NCBI GenBank assembly: GCA_016647705.1
Contig: CM028334.1
Coordinates: forward strand, 2,046,001 to 2,110,000
Direction of reading: 5' to 3'
Origin: Eucommia ulmoides
Taxonomy: Eukaryota > Streptophyta > Magnoliopsida > Garryales > Eucommiaceae
DNA length: 64,000 nucleotides
The position numbers were made by a program, and so were the translations under genes. Shown one piece after another: positions 34,515 through 46,647 of this stretch. The notes under the pieces are model-generated. The model saw only the letters and a program-made list of their open reading frames with translations, did not search any database and was not told where the DNA came from. Each line of letters begins with the position of its first letter. Positions within the stretch are counted from its first letter, which is position 1.

Positions 34515-35125
34515 AGTTTTTTTGCTCAAACCTTCACAAATCGTTTCCTAATTTTTCAGCTTTTGGGTTTGTAATTTGTTTATTTCGTTTTTTATGTGAT
34601 TAATTTATTGTTTCGGTTTGGAATGTTAAGATCCAAGCAATTTACTACTGCCCATGCATGTTGTTGCTTTCAGTGGAGATCCGACAGAAGCTGCCACCAA
34701 GGAATAAGAGCTTCGGCAGTAAGTCTATCTCAATTTTCTTTACAATTTTTTGAAATTGTGATGAAATCATTCCGTGCATTAATTGAAATCATTCCATCTT
34801 GGAATGAATATTTGTCATTTAGTTTTTTTGCTCAAACCTTCACAAATCGTTTCCTAATTTTTCAGCTTTTGGGTTTGTAATTTGTTTATTTCGTTTTTTA
34901 TGTGATTAATTTATTGTTTCGGTTTGGAATGTTAAGATCCAAGCAATTTACTACTGCCCATGCATGTTGTTGCTTTCAGTGGAGATCCGACAGAAGCTGC
35001 CACCAAGGAATAAGAGCTTCGGCAGTAAGTCTATCTCAATTCTCTTTACAATTTTTTGAAATTGTGATGAAATCATTCCGTGCATTAATTGAAATCATTC
35101 CATCTTGAATTGAATATTAGTCATT
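34515..35125 (+). repeat. 306-bp tandem duplication in Helitron
   Basis: Two adjacent copies offset by 306 bp (for example ATGTTAAGATCCAAGCAATT at 34622 and 34928), nearly identical. Each contains TTTCAG, then TGGAGATCCGACAGAAGC, then GCAG and TAAGT, which looks like a captured exon reading EIRQKLPPRNKSFG in one frame. Near-identity implies recent duplication. Confidence 0.85.
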
Positions 35126-36444
35126 TAGTTTTATTTTTTGGGTTTTAAAATTGTTATTTTTATTTCTTCGACCAGCTTCGTGCAGCTACCACTGCAAACA
35201 CCTCTCCACACCGCCACCACTGCCATCGCCCTTCTGCTTTTGCCGATGAACAAAATTCACGTTTTCTTGATATTTCATGGAATTGTGATGAAATCATTTA
35301 GTGAATTGGTTGGTCAAGTCAACCTCAACCCCAATTTTCGAATTGGTAACCTATTTCCATACCAAAATCAGTCTTCTGACTTCTTTGACAACGAAATTTG
35401 AAACGTATATTTATCTTTTAGTTAACTTTAAGGGTTTCAAATTTGTTATTTTATGTCAACACAATTGTTGTTTATATAATTATCTGCTTCAGAAATTTCA
35501 CCCTGCACAACAGTGCCAAAGATGAGTCTTAAGTTAAATAGGCATGTTGCTAATTGGTAATAGACATTTCAGTGATGCTTAATTAACACTAATTTTGCCC
35601 AATCTAAGAATATTAATGGTTATCCTTATTTCCAAAGATATTTATTCTCACCATATCTCACTTTCATGTCTCTCATTTTTTACAGATTAGACTTAATGGA
35701 AAAATTGCTTCTCTTTTGGATTTGTCAGGTTAGTGTACAATACATAGCTGTAACTTGCGAGATTTTTATATATAGTTAATATATCTTCTTTTCGGTGTAG
35801 TTTGTCCATTTTCGTTCAAGTTTTTGAGCTTTATTGAAATCAAACTTTACTTTATAGTTAGACTGTGGAATTATCGAGGCCAAATTTCACTAATTGCTTT
35901 ATATAAAACCTTTAATTAAAGATTAATATTAGTGGAAAAAATTGTGTTTGTTCTTCTGGATAAAAACAGTTTTAATACTTTCATTGGTTTGCTACCTTTT
36001 AGGTGTCCATTGTTATTTCAATGTTAAACCAAGGTGAGGTTTGTTTTAGATCCGCAGATTACTTTTGCGTTTTTATTCCCATGTTCTATGTTTGTTCCCC
36101 GAAAACCTTGAACCAAAACAAACATATTTTTGCGTTTTTATTCCCATGTCCTCATTTTCCAATTGGAAACCATTCAATTTGCATTTCCCTTGCCTATTTC
36201 CTGTATAATGAACATTGAACAAATTATTCTCACAGTTTGCTTTACTGATTGATTTAGGTCAAGAACTAAAAAAAAAATGTTGTTCTTCTCTTTATAATTA
36301 GAAATTAAAAATGATTTTATTACATATTTAACTTGAATATGAAAGGGAGACACCACCACCGCTAATACATTTTTTTGGGGAAAATATGCGTTAGTAAGTT
36401 TTCAGCATTCACAAATCAAATCCCTAAGCTTTCCAGTTAGGGAT

Positions 36445-36610
36445 TTGATTCCGGTTCTGTTTGCGTTCCTGTTTCTGTTTTGTTTCTGTTCCTGTTCCTG
36501 ATCCTGTTTCTGTTTCTGTTATGTTTTTGTTCTGTTTCTGTTCTGTTCCTGTTTCTGTTCTGCTCCTGTTTCTGTTTCTGTTCTGCTCCTGTTCCTGTTC
36601 TGTTCATTTT
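36445..36610 (+). repeat. CTGTTT/CCTGTT minisatellite
   Basis: Degenerate hexamer repeats of GTTTCT and GTTCCT types over about 160 bp. Length-variable simple sequence; the encoded Phe/Leu/Cys-rich frames are not genes. Confidence 0.8.
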
Positions 36611-37163
36611 TAAATTATGTTTGCGTCTGATAATCAATTTGATGATTAGTAGTGTACTTTGTCATATGTGTGTTGATCTCAACCACAATCTTTGCATTTT
36701 ATAGTTGGATTGATATGATATGAGTTTGAATTGTGTTGTTCTGTTGGAATTGTGGCATCATGCCCGTGTTCAATTCCTGCGGCATCTTTTGGGAGAAATT
36801 TTCAGATTTGATCTAAAAATTCTAATTCCCAAATTTTCAGATTTGCGTGAGGAATAATGTTATAATTTTGATTCGGTGAGCAATATTGTCGGTGGGAACA
36901 TAAATTATGGTTGGTCTCTCTCTTGGTCAGCAGTCGTCGAAGGTAATTAAGGTTGGTCTCTCTCTCTTGGTCTTGCCCTCTTCATCCATTAATTGTAGCT
37001 TACAGGTACACTTTTCTTTCAGTTCTCAAATTCGCATCTCTCTCGCTCTTACTCATCAGAATCGCATGTCTCACCACCACCCATATTTCGAAACACTCTC
37101 AGATTTAATTTTTAACCCTCAAATCCATATTTTGTAACCTGACTCACTCTACTGTATGTATAT

Positions 37164-38450
37164 CATCATGCGAATGGGTATGAAATGATTAGTGTGTATG
37201 TTTCTGTTTCTATTTGGTTTTTAGTTAGGTTATTGGTATATTGAAAGATTGTTTGGTATTATTTTTCATCAAATGGTTGTGTAATTAGATCGGTTGATTT
37301 GAACGCAGGGGAGTTTGATCGGAGTGGGATCATCACCAGAAAATGCAAAAAGGTAAATCCTCTCATTCTTTTTTCGCAAACGTCTTTATCTTCCAATTCA
37401 TTGTATCTTTTACTCCCTCTTTATCTCCTTTCGCAAACCACAGTGTGTATATCATCATGCGAATGGGTATGAAATGATTAGTGTGTATATTTTTGTTTCT
37501 ATTTGGTTATTGGTATATTGAAGGATTGTTTGGTATTATTTTTCATCAAATGGTTGTGTAATTAGATCGGTTGATTTGAACGCAGGGGAGTTTGATCGGA
37601 GTGGGATCATCACTAGAAAATGCAAGAAGGTAAATCTTCTCATTATTTTTTCACAAACGTCTTTATCTTCCAATTCATTGTATCTTTTACTCTCTCTTTA
37701 TCTCCCTTCGCAAACCACATCCGAATCACACCAGCCATCACGCAATGCCAGCCCACCAGCGCCATGACATTAGTAGTGAAACCACCACCATTGATGCAAT
37801 CATGGACAGTCGTACCCTAATGAAGCCGCGCTTCCCTTATCCGTGTATGAATTCTATTTTTGAATTTAATTTGTTTTAAGTTTTAGATTTAAGATTTCAA
37901 TTTTGTTTAAGTTATGGATTAAAATTTGGATTTCAATTATGTCCATAAAAATTTAGATTTTGATAATGTAGGATGTTGGATTTCTCGAAATATCTATCTA
38001 TTATCAAAATATCTATTTTTGTTCTCAAGAAACTTCAAGAACCCATGATTGTTCCTAGGTTTTTGGAATGAAAACAGGAATATGAGAACAGTGTTTTTGT
38101 CCCCCCCAAAAAGGAGATACCGATATAGAGATGACGATTGTTTAGTGTTTCTTTACCAAAGAAATTAAGACTAGAAATTGAAAAGCATTATGATTTCTAC
38201 TGATTTCATATTCAGTCTGTGAACTGTTTGAATTTATGTTAAATATTTTATTTACATCATGCGAATGGGTATGAAATGATTAGTGTGTATGTTTTTGTTT
38301 CTATTTGGTTTTTAGTTAGGTTATTGGTATATTGAAGGATTGTTTGGTATTATTTTTCATCAAATGGTTGTGTAATTAGATCGGTTGACTTGAACGCAGG
38401 GTGTTTGATCGGAGTGGGATCATCACCAGAAAATGCAAGAAGGTAAATCG
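37164..38450 (+). repeat. Triplicated block with a 44-nt exon
   Basis: A block of about 200 bp starting CATCATGCGAATGGGTATGA occurs at 37164, 37453 and 38258. Each has GAACGCAG followed by an exon starting GGAGTTTGATCGGAGTGGG and ending AATGCAA(A/G)AAG, then GTAAATC. The third copy lost two Gs at the exon start. Frames read EFDRSGIITRKCKK or SLIGVGSSPENAK; source gene not recognised. Confidence 0.8.
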
Positions 38451-38579
38451 GGAGCAATAAGTATTTCTATATTTTGTTCACAATTTTTTGATGAGTCACG
38501 GATTAAGTATTTAGAAATTTTTGTTGCATTTGTAATACGCATTATTAAATATTTTTTACAGGCACTGGTTATACGCTAG

Positions 38580-40060
38580 TAAGTAAATAAAATCAGTCAA
38601 TCTCAATCATTTTGTTCATAAAAAACTTTTAAAAAAAATAGGTACATTTTTTGTTGATGTCTAAATTTGGCCCACACTCCATGCACCCAGTTGGTCTGAC
38701 CAACACACGTGAAAATTTCTTAGTTTATTGTTCCCAAGGTGCTCCGTGGTCAACAGTCATCATTCATAATCAAAGCTCTAAGTATTTTTTTTTCATATTT
38801 TTGTGCATATTCTCAATTTGTTAGAAAAAAACAAAGACACTAGACAATAAACAAAAACAAGTTGTTACTTGTTGCCAAAGTCACTGATTATAATAAACTT
38901 ATTGGGAGGTTGAGAGAACTAGGTGGTTGATCTCAAAACCCACAATTAGTCTTTGGGCAATAGTGATGATGAGCAATATGTCTGCAATATCTAAGGTATA
39001 TATATATACACTTGTCATTTTACCCTCGTTTACTTAAAAAAATTACGCTTTATATAATTCTAATTTTTAATAAAGTGAATTTTTTTTTCAATTTAAATTA
39101 ATAGTATGCTTTAAATTGTCTCTCTTTTTTTTTTTAATATTTATAATAAAAAATTAAATTAAAATTATAATAAAGGAACAATTTCGTTTATTTTGTCTAG
39201 ACTGGATAAAAAATTTAATTCCATACATTTTTAAGTATAGGAAAAAAAATTAATTTTGCATTTTATTCAAAACTAAAAATAAATAAAATATAATTTTTAA
39301 ATAGAGAGATAAAGTGAAAAATTAATTTGGCATTTTATTCAAACTAAAAGTAAACAAAAAAATAGGCACATTTTTTGTTGATGCCTAAATTTGGCCCACA
39401 CACTCAGTTAGTCTGATCTGAAATAATTTACACCAATTTCGATGACTTCACCAACCCCATATACACACATCTCTCGAAGAACACGACATCCAAACAAACA
39501 CTTCAAAATTTTTCCTCCAATATTTTAACGAGTAATTGCCTTTTAGCCCCCTCTACTTTGATTGTGTTTCATTTTATTTCTCATACTTTAAAGATGTGCT
39601 CTTTTATCTCTCCTACTTATTATAAATTGAAAATTATTGTTTAACTTATAGCAACTTTGACCCATTTAGACATTTGCAGTAGATAAATGAATCAAATGAC
39701 TCTTTCAAAAATATTTTGTCTATTTCAAAATATATTTTCGCAAATATGAATTTACATTAACTATTTTTTTATTTATTAATTTTTTATTTGAAATTTTTAA
39801 CTTTTATTTGAGTATAATAACAATGATATAAAAATAAAGTGAAAATAATATTAACTAACATTTAATTATTAAATTTGAACAATAAAACAATGAGGTATGA
39901 TTAAATGAAATAATATTAAAAAAAATTGATAAATAAATATTTGAATGGTACATGTTAATTAAATAACCTAAATTAATTTAATTAAAATGTCCCACTTAAA
40001 TTCAATAGCCAAATTAAATAACCCAAACCTACTTTGTACTCAAAATAACTAACATACTTG
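38580..40060. repeat. Unit D spacer, second part
   Basis: Non-coding, collinear with 15693-17180 of unit B. It ends at about 40060 where a MITE relic begins. The DC1 gene of this unit is absent. Confidence 0.7.
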
Positions 40061-40440
40061 AATTGTGCAACTTTTTTCTTAAGAAATGAAAAATAAAAAA
40101 AAATTGTTTCTCATTATTTCCATTCTATTCCCAAAACCACCTGTCACTGTTCATCCGCTGGCCAACCACCGTCTGCCGCCGTTGGCCACCGCCATCTGCA
40201 AGCCATCTCAGGCAACCGTCGCAGGTCACCTCCGGCATCGCCGGCCTCCCATTGTCTGGCCACCGTCACCCATCCGCCACCACGTGTTGGTCACGGAGTA
40301 GAGGTCGTTAGATTTTTCCCATATCAATTTTCATTCTGTTCTCGAGAATTTGTTTTAAAAATGTGAACTCTGAAGAAAGCATAATCAGTTTGATTGTCTA
40401 AATTATCATATTTTATGAATTAATTTATTTTTAATAAATT
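40061..40440. mobile_element. MITE relic related to 21535-21953
   Basis: TTTTTTCTTAAGAAATGAAA, TTGTTTCTC, CACTGTTCATCCGC and a GCCGCCGTTGGCC-rich centre match the reverse complement of the element next to the type II gene. One end is not identifiable. No gene. Confidence 0.5.
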
Positions 40441-41110
40441 AAACAAGTTGTTGGTTGTTGCCGAAGTCATTGATTATGGTAAACTTATTGGGAGGTTGAG
40501 AGACGAAGTCTTTAGGCAGTAGTGATGATGAGCACTGAGCACTTTCCTTGCAATTTCTAACGTATATTGTCTTTTATCTCCCTCGATTTTTTTATCTAAT
40601 TATCACTTTACCCTCTTTTCACTTCAAAAAATTATACTTCTAATTTTTAACAAAATAAAAAACTAATTTTTTTCAATTTATATTAATAGAGTATGCATTA
40701 AACTGTCCCTTTGTTTTAATTTGATTTTAAAAATATTTATAATAAAAAATAAAATCAAAATTATAATAAAAGAACAATTTCATTTTTTTTATCTAAATTA
40801 GATGAAAAATTTAACTTCATACATTTTTAAGTATTATTTTGTTAATTAAAAAAAAAAAAATCTCCAAAAATAATAGTAAATAAATACAATATTTTTTAAA
40901 TAGAGAGAGATAAAATAATAATTAGCAAAGTTGAGGGAATGCAAGTAATCTGCACCAATTTATATGCATTTGCCAACCCCTTCAATTTACATGTCATTCT
41001 CTCTCCATCTCTCATCTCTCAAAAGCGACGCCCACATTTGACTCCCACAACCCAAAAACAAATGCGTACATCGGCCGGAAGTCTAAAAAATAGATATAAT
41101 TTTAAAAAAA
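40441..41110. repeat. Unit E spacer relic
   Basis: Matches unit spacer from ACAAGTTGTTGGTTGTTGCC (as at 2121) to the CACCAA...CCAACCCC landmark near 40957. More diverged than A-D. No gene. Confidence 0.65.
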
Positions 41111-41514
41111 AAATCGCCTAAGATCTAAAATTTGATTTAGTTCGTTAAGTTAAATTTCGTTTAAATTTTAGTCCCGTACTGTAAAGATTGTAAGTAAAAC
41201 TTGGTGAGTAAATTCAGTTTATAGTGAATATTAGTTAACAATTTAATAATTATTATATTTTTATATATATCTGTGTATTTTTTGTTACGTGTACTTTTGT
41301 AATATTAATTACATGTTACAATTACATATATTTGTGTAATATTTGTGATATTTAACAAAAATTAGACATAGAAATTAGTTTAATATTAGTTACATGTATT
41401 TGTATATATTTAGTTACATATAATTGATTACATGTATTTTGTGTGATTTTTGTTACATCAAACAAATTTTTACATACAAATTAGTTACATATTACAAAAT
41501 ATAGTAATATTTGT
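41111..41514. other. AT-rich flank of the solo LTR
   Basis: Contains several degenerate copies of TTACATGTAT/GTTACATATA. Continues on the other side of the solo LTR at 44006. No gene seen. Confidence 0.5.
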
Positions 41515-44000
41515 TGTAAAACCTAAATCGTAAAACGTACGTCATAAATAATTGCCAATTAGAAATTAAAAATTGAAAATGTTAGGGATCAAATTACCAT
41601 TTTAGAAACTTATAAATGTTAAGTTGAACAGAAAGAGTAATTAAAAAAAAAAAAAAAACTTAAACACACGCGACGCCGTGCGTGCCAGACCGCCGGAATG
41701 GGAGAAAGACGGAGGGGCAATGTGGCAGGTTAGGAGCGTTTTCCACCACTATATCCATGCAATATATACCCCTTTTGTGCATGGGCACTGATCAAACGGC
41801 TCCGTTGCGTTCGAAATTAGAAAAAAAATTCTAGAGAGAGAGAGAGAGAGAAGGAGGACGTTGGGGCTCCGTGTCGGCATTCTGCCGGTGAGAGAGCAGA
41901 GCGTGTATCTCGTGGCTGCATGTGTGTGTTCCTGTGGTCGCTGCTTTGAAGCGATCGTGTGAATTTCCGGTGGTTCGCTCGGCGGCCGTGGGGGTGAGAT
42001 CGTCAACGGTGTGATCGATCGCCGTCCGTCTCCATCGTCTGGTGAGTCTTTATGAGTATTTTTTTTCTCTACTTTCAATGGGTGTATGCATGCATGAGGG
42101 TTTCGAGTTGGTCGGTAAAGGTTCGGCGGTGTGGGGGGTCGATGAGTTGACGTATACTCGGCGATTGTCACGGTGGTGTCGGTGGTGGGATATTTTGGTA
42201 CGTTGTAGGTGTATTTTAGTGTGCATGTGCCGGTGGAGGTTGTGATTGTGTGAGTTTCGGGTGTGGGTGATCGGCTGTTGGTCGCCGGCCGACGGTGGTA
42301 GAGTGTGTAGGGGTGTGTACTGTTCATCAGGTGGGTAGGTGTGGGGGGTCGTCGGAGGCACTGTTGGGTCACCGGAGGAGTGAGTGTGTGCGTGTGAGGA
42401 CTGTGTGCGTGTGTTTGTTCAGCTCGCCGGTGACGGCTACAGACGGTGGCGGTGGTCGGCGCTGTTGCGGCGTCCGTGTTGACGTGAGTGTGTGTGTGTG
42501 TTCGTTTGTTCAGCCCTGTAGTGTGTGAGTGTTTCCTTGTGTATGCGAGTGGTCGGCCAACGGCGACGGACGATGGATGTGTGATCGGAAGGGGTGGTCG
42601 GCGGACTGACATCAAACAGAAAACGGAAACAGGAAAAAAAAAAAGAGAAGGAAGAAGAAAAAAAAAAAAAAAAAAAAAAAAAGGGAAAAAAGAAGAAGAG
42701 GAATTTACACAAACCACCCTGAAAAGAATTAAAAACCTATTTCGCGGCTCATGAACGATTCGGGATAAGTAACGTTTTCCGTTAAGTTTATTTCAGGTTA
42801 TTGAATTGAATTCTAACATCAAAATTTCGGAATCGGAATGATAAATTAGGACCGTGTGTATTACTAAATTTTAGGCAAATATTTTAATGAGATAAAAATT
42901 ACCCGAAACAGTAATTTTCATAAGTAAAATAGGGGAAATGGGAAATTTCGGAACTTAGGGTCTGCATGGCACGATTTGATTATTTTGCATAAAATATTAA
43001 TTTAGGCTCTGTCATTATTAGGTTCGCAAACGCCAGCATCCCGGTAGGCTTTGAACGATGCAGTTATTGTAGCACAAGAAGCAAGGTGAGTGTACTGTCT
43101 TCTTGCCAAACTGTTTTCTGTATTTATAAAATGACATATGTGTTTGTTTATACTGTACGATTTTATAAATGATGTGGATCAAATAGGTTTTTTTTTTGGA
43201 ATTGTGTTGGGTTCTAAAGAAGGCTTAAAAAAAAAATTAATAATTTTCGTTAGATATGAGTGGATTATAGTTCTCCCTGTAAGGGGTGTGGATTATGTTT
43301 CTCCTCGTAAGGAGTGTGGATTATATTTCTCCCCGTAAGAGGTGTTGATTATATTTCTCCCCAAAAAGGGGTGTGGATATTTCGTAGGAAGGCATTCCTA
43401 CGAATGTTACGGTATCGTTGCAACTTCCGATCATGAGGTTAAAACGATCACTATGGCTAGCCAGTGTGTGTTGTGGTGGAGTGGTGGTTTGAGATGTGAT
43501 GTTTATTCATACTGGGTGATTTATTATTTTATTGTGATGATCAGTAGGATATTTACACTGGATAGTTTTGAAATGAAACTTATAAATATTGCTTTATTTT
43601 CACTACATATATTGTGAAGACTTTTGCACGCTATGTGACATCTAGATATTTGTGCTTGATCCATATTTAAATGATGTATTATTATGTAAAAAATGTTTTA
43701 TTAAAAGAAGGCAGTACACTCGCAGGCGAAATAGCTAGGAGTCGGTCTCCTACTGGCACTGGGTAGAGTCCGTCGGCGGTTTAGCGAGGGGGAATTGTGG
43801 GAGGTGCGGCCTGAACTGTATTTAAAATATCAGGGACGGGTGCGTCCTTAGTTAAAAAAGTTGTTTTATGATCTGATTTTATGATTGTATAATTATGAAT
43901 GCTTTCTGTCGCCTTCTAGTTTTGGTTTGTCGCCCAGGTGATGTCGTGTCGACGTCACGCCGGCCCTATGGGTGACGGGTGCCCAGGGTGGGGGATGACA
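41515..44000 (+). repeat. 2.5-kb solo LTR with 5-bp target duplication
   Basis: Begins TGTAAAACCTAAATCG and ends GGTGGGGGATGACA (TG...CA), flanked by TTTGT at 41510-41514 and 44001-44005. Joining the flanks gives continuous AATATTTGTTATATC. The GC-richer body and the end GTGGGGGATGACA resemble Ty3-type LTRs. Inside are GT-rich minisatellites (42100-42560), an A run (42659-42682) and four degenerate repeats of about 30 bp, GTGGATTAT-x-TTTCTCC-x-x-GTAAG (43258-43375). A long minus-strand frame (41749-42717) is low-complexity Thr/Pro/His and not a gene. No internal retroelement region remains. Confidence 0.85.
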
Positions 44001-44005
44001 TTTGT

Positions 44006-44940
44006 TATATCTAATAAAAATTTACACATAAAATTGTTACATATAACTGCACGTCGGCAAGTACATGTAGTGAATTTCTGTTTTTTTAAAATAAGCGAGA
44101 TTAAAATACAAGTTGTTTTTTACTATGGAATGTTTTTTGGGTAGAATAATGCTACCACATCTTTAGCCTTAATTTTGTCCAAATTTCATGCACTTTGATA
44201 TTTACACAAACACCTCCCTTACAAAAACATGACCCCTTACATCACATATCTATATAACAATCTCTTCTTTTTTTTCCCCCACAACTCTATATTTTTTTAA
44301 TACATATTATTTATAGTTTAATTTAAATTATATTTGTTATAAATTTTATTAATTCAACAATGTGCAATAGTATATTTCACTTTTCATCATGATCCGAATC
44401 ATTATAAGAAAAAATTACAATATCTTTGAAAAATAAAAACAATATAATTTCATCCTGCCAAGGCCTAGCAAATTAAATATATTTATAGTGGAATTATTTA
44501 AAATATATGCAATTATTTTTGCTTTTGAAAAACTGTAATTGCTTTAGGTGAATTGGTGAATTGCCTGAGAATATCCTTGCCTATATATATATACATATAT
44601 ATATTTTTATAAAATTGAGAGATTTGGAATATATTGTTTGTGACATGTCAAATTCAACATATATTCCACTTTGCACCCTCAAACTAATAAAAAATTGGAG
44701 AACTATTTTTTCATGAAATTAAGAGATTCGGAATACAAATATGATTTTGTTTTTCACATGTAAAATTCAACGTATCCTCTTAATTTACACTTTTCACCCC
44801 AAGCTAATAAGAAATTTGATTTTTTTTAACCATCAAAATCCAGTATAAATAAATACTTTTTTAACTTTATTATTTGGTGTTTTTTGGGTAAAATTCGTAA
44901 AAAAATTTGCTAATAATTATAAATTTGTAATTTTTGTACA
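44006..44940. other. AT-rich stretch between LTR and unit F
   Basis: No gene, terminal repeat or array sequence recognised apart from the first 60 bp, which continue the LTR flank. Confidence 0.5.
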
Positions 44941-46647
44941 GGGTGAGCACTTTCTTCGCAATTTCTAAGGTTTATTGTCTTTTAACTACCTTCATTTTAT
45001 CTAATTATTATTTTATCTTCCCTTTACTTCAAAAAATTACATTTACTTCTAATTTTGAACAAAGTGAGGAATTAATTTTTTTTAAATTTAAATTAATAGA
45101 GTATGCTTAAAGATAAATGAAATTAAAATTTTCATCTAAATTTTAAATAAAATAGATGAAATTGTTGATTTATTTTAATTTAATTTAAAAAAAAATTATA
45201 ACAAAAAATTAAATCAAAAGTATAATAAATGAACAATTTCGTTTATTTCATCCAAATTGAATGAAAAATTTAAGAAAAAAATATTATTTGGCCCTCAGAA
45301 AATATAAAAATAATCAATACTAAGATAAAATTGATATTAGTTAATCCAATTACATGGAATTAGATTTTAATCATTCATTGGCCAAAAAACGAGACTAAAT
45401 ATTAATTAAATATTTGAATTGATATGAAAATTTAATTAAATTACTATTTTATCATTTGATATCATTCTAATACCACATGTAATATTTTTTATCACCGAAC
45501 ATATAATAGTAATGGAAATGACCGTTCCATTCCATTATCATATTAATTCCAATCCTATTTTTATTCAATTCCATTTCAGTGCAATGTATCAAACGCAACG
45601 TAAATGAATTGGGAAATCGAATGGAAGGAATTGAGAAATGGAAAATAGAGAAAGAGAGAGAGAGGTGGTACAAGAGATAGGGCTAGGTTTTTTTATTTAT
45701 TTATATTGGGATATAATTGTCCGTTCACTATTTTTTTAGCTATCAAAGAATTAAATACTAAAAGACTGATTAAATAATAATTTTTTTCTTTAAAAGGCTC
45801 ATTGAGAAAAAAAAAGTACAAAATTAGGGCTAAACAATAAAAATACTCAAAATTTAACTCCATATATTTTTAAATATATTTTGTTAATTTTTAAAAAAAA
45901 AAAAATCTATTTAAACGTAAAAATAAATAAATTGTAACTTTTTAAACAGAGAGATAAATTAATAATTAGTCTAAATAGAGAGAATAAAAAGTAATGTACG
46001 CCAATTTCAATGCCTTCACCAAACCCATATACATACATCTTTTTCTAGTCAATTCCTTTGATTTGGCCACAACCCTACGAAGAAACATTTCCAACCCATC
46101 CAAACAAACCCTTAAACAATTTTACTCCAATATTTTAAGGAGTAATAACCTTTTAGTCCCCTCTACTTTGATCTTGTTTCATTTTATGTATTTTACTATA
46201 AAAATATGCGGTTTACCTCTCTTACTTATTATAAATTGAAAACTGATGTTTTTCGTTTAACTTAATAGAATATGCTAGAAGATGAAGCTAACTTTTTCAC
46301 CTAAATTTTAAACGAAATGGACCAACATACCCTTTATTTTAACTTTTTATTTTAGTTTTTCTCTATTTAAATAAAAAAAAAAATAGAAAGAAAGAGAGAG
46401 AAAGAGAGCTGGAGGGAGAAAATATTAAAATTTCCTTTATTATCATTAATTATTAATTTAAAAATAATGGAAAATTAATCTATGTATATAAATATTTTTC
46501 AATAAAATATAAATTTCTCCCTCTAATCAAGAATATAAGGAGGTGATGTTTAAGTTTTTTAAGCACAAAAGTTAAAATTAAAAAAAATAAAAAATACAAG
46601 GAGTAAAATGCAATTAACCAAAAAATTTAACTCAATGTTTGATTAGC
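44941..46647. repeat. Unit F spacer
   Basis: Begins GGGTGAGCACTTTCTTCGCAATTTC. Landmarks CACCAAACCCATATAC (46017), GGAGTAATAACCTTTTAG (46139) and AGAATATGCTAGAAGATGAA (46267) align it with the other units. Diverged. No gene. Confidence 0.65.

Larger units (their letters stand above)
33483..38579 (+). mobile_element. 5.1-kb Helitron with captured and amplified exons
   Basis: Starts TCTATATAATAAATC and ends GGCACTGGTTATACGCTAG, sitting between A and T. Removing it restores AGGTAAAATAAGTAAATAAA exactly as in unit B (about 15689). The 3' hairpin is half lost (only the GGCACTGG arm remains). No Rep/helicase frame, so non-autonomous. Contents: a GC-richer 5'UTR-like segment with GCCATCGCC repeats (33600-34200); a 306-bp tandem duplication (34515-35125) holding a short exon between TTTCAG and GTAAGT-like sites; a CTGTTT-type minisatellite (36445-36610); and three copies of a block with a 44-nt exon (37164, 37453 and 38258). 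I do not recognise the source genes. Confidence 0.9.

Noticed and set aside
34596..35108. Two similar frames starting MINLLFRFGML
   Set aside because: They are the same intronic-looking sequence in the 306-bp tandem duplication, not paralogous genes.
41749..42717. 322-codon minus-strand open frame
   Set aside because: Low-complexity Thr/Pro/His sequence that is the complement of GT-rich minisatellites inside a solo LTR; no domain.
43258..43375. Regularly spaced short repeats, considered as CRISPR-like
   Set aside because: Plant LTR context, only four degenerate repeats, and no unique equal-length spacers.
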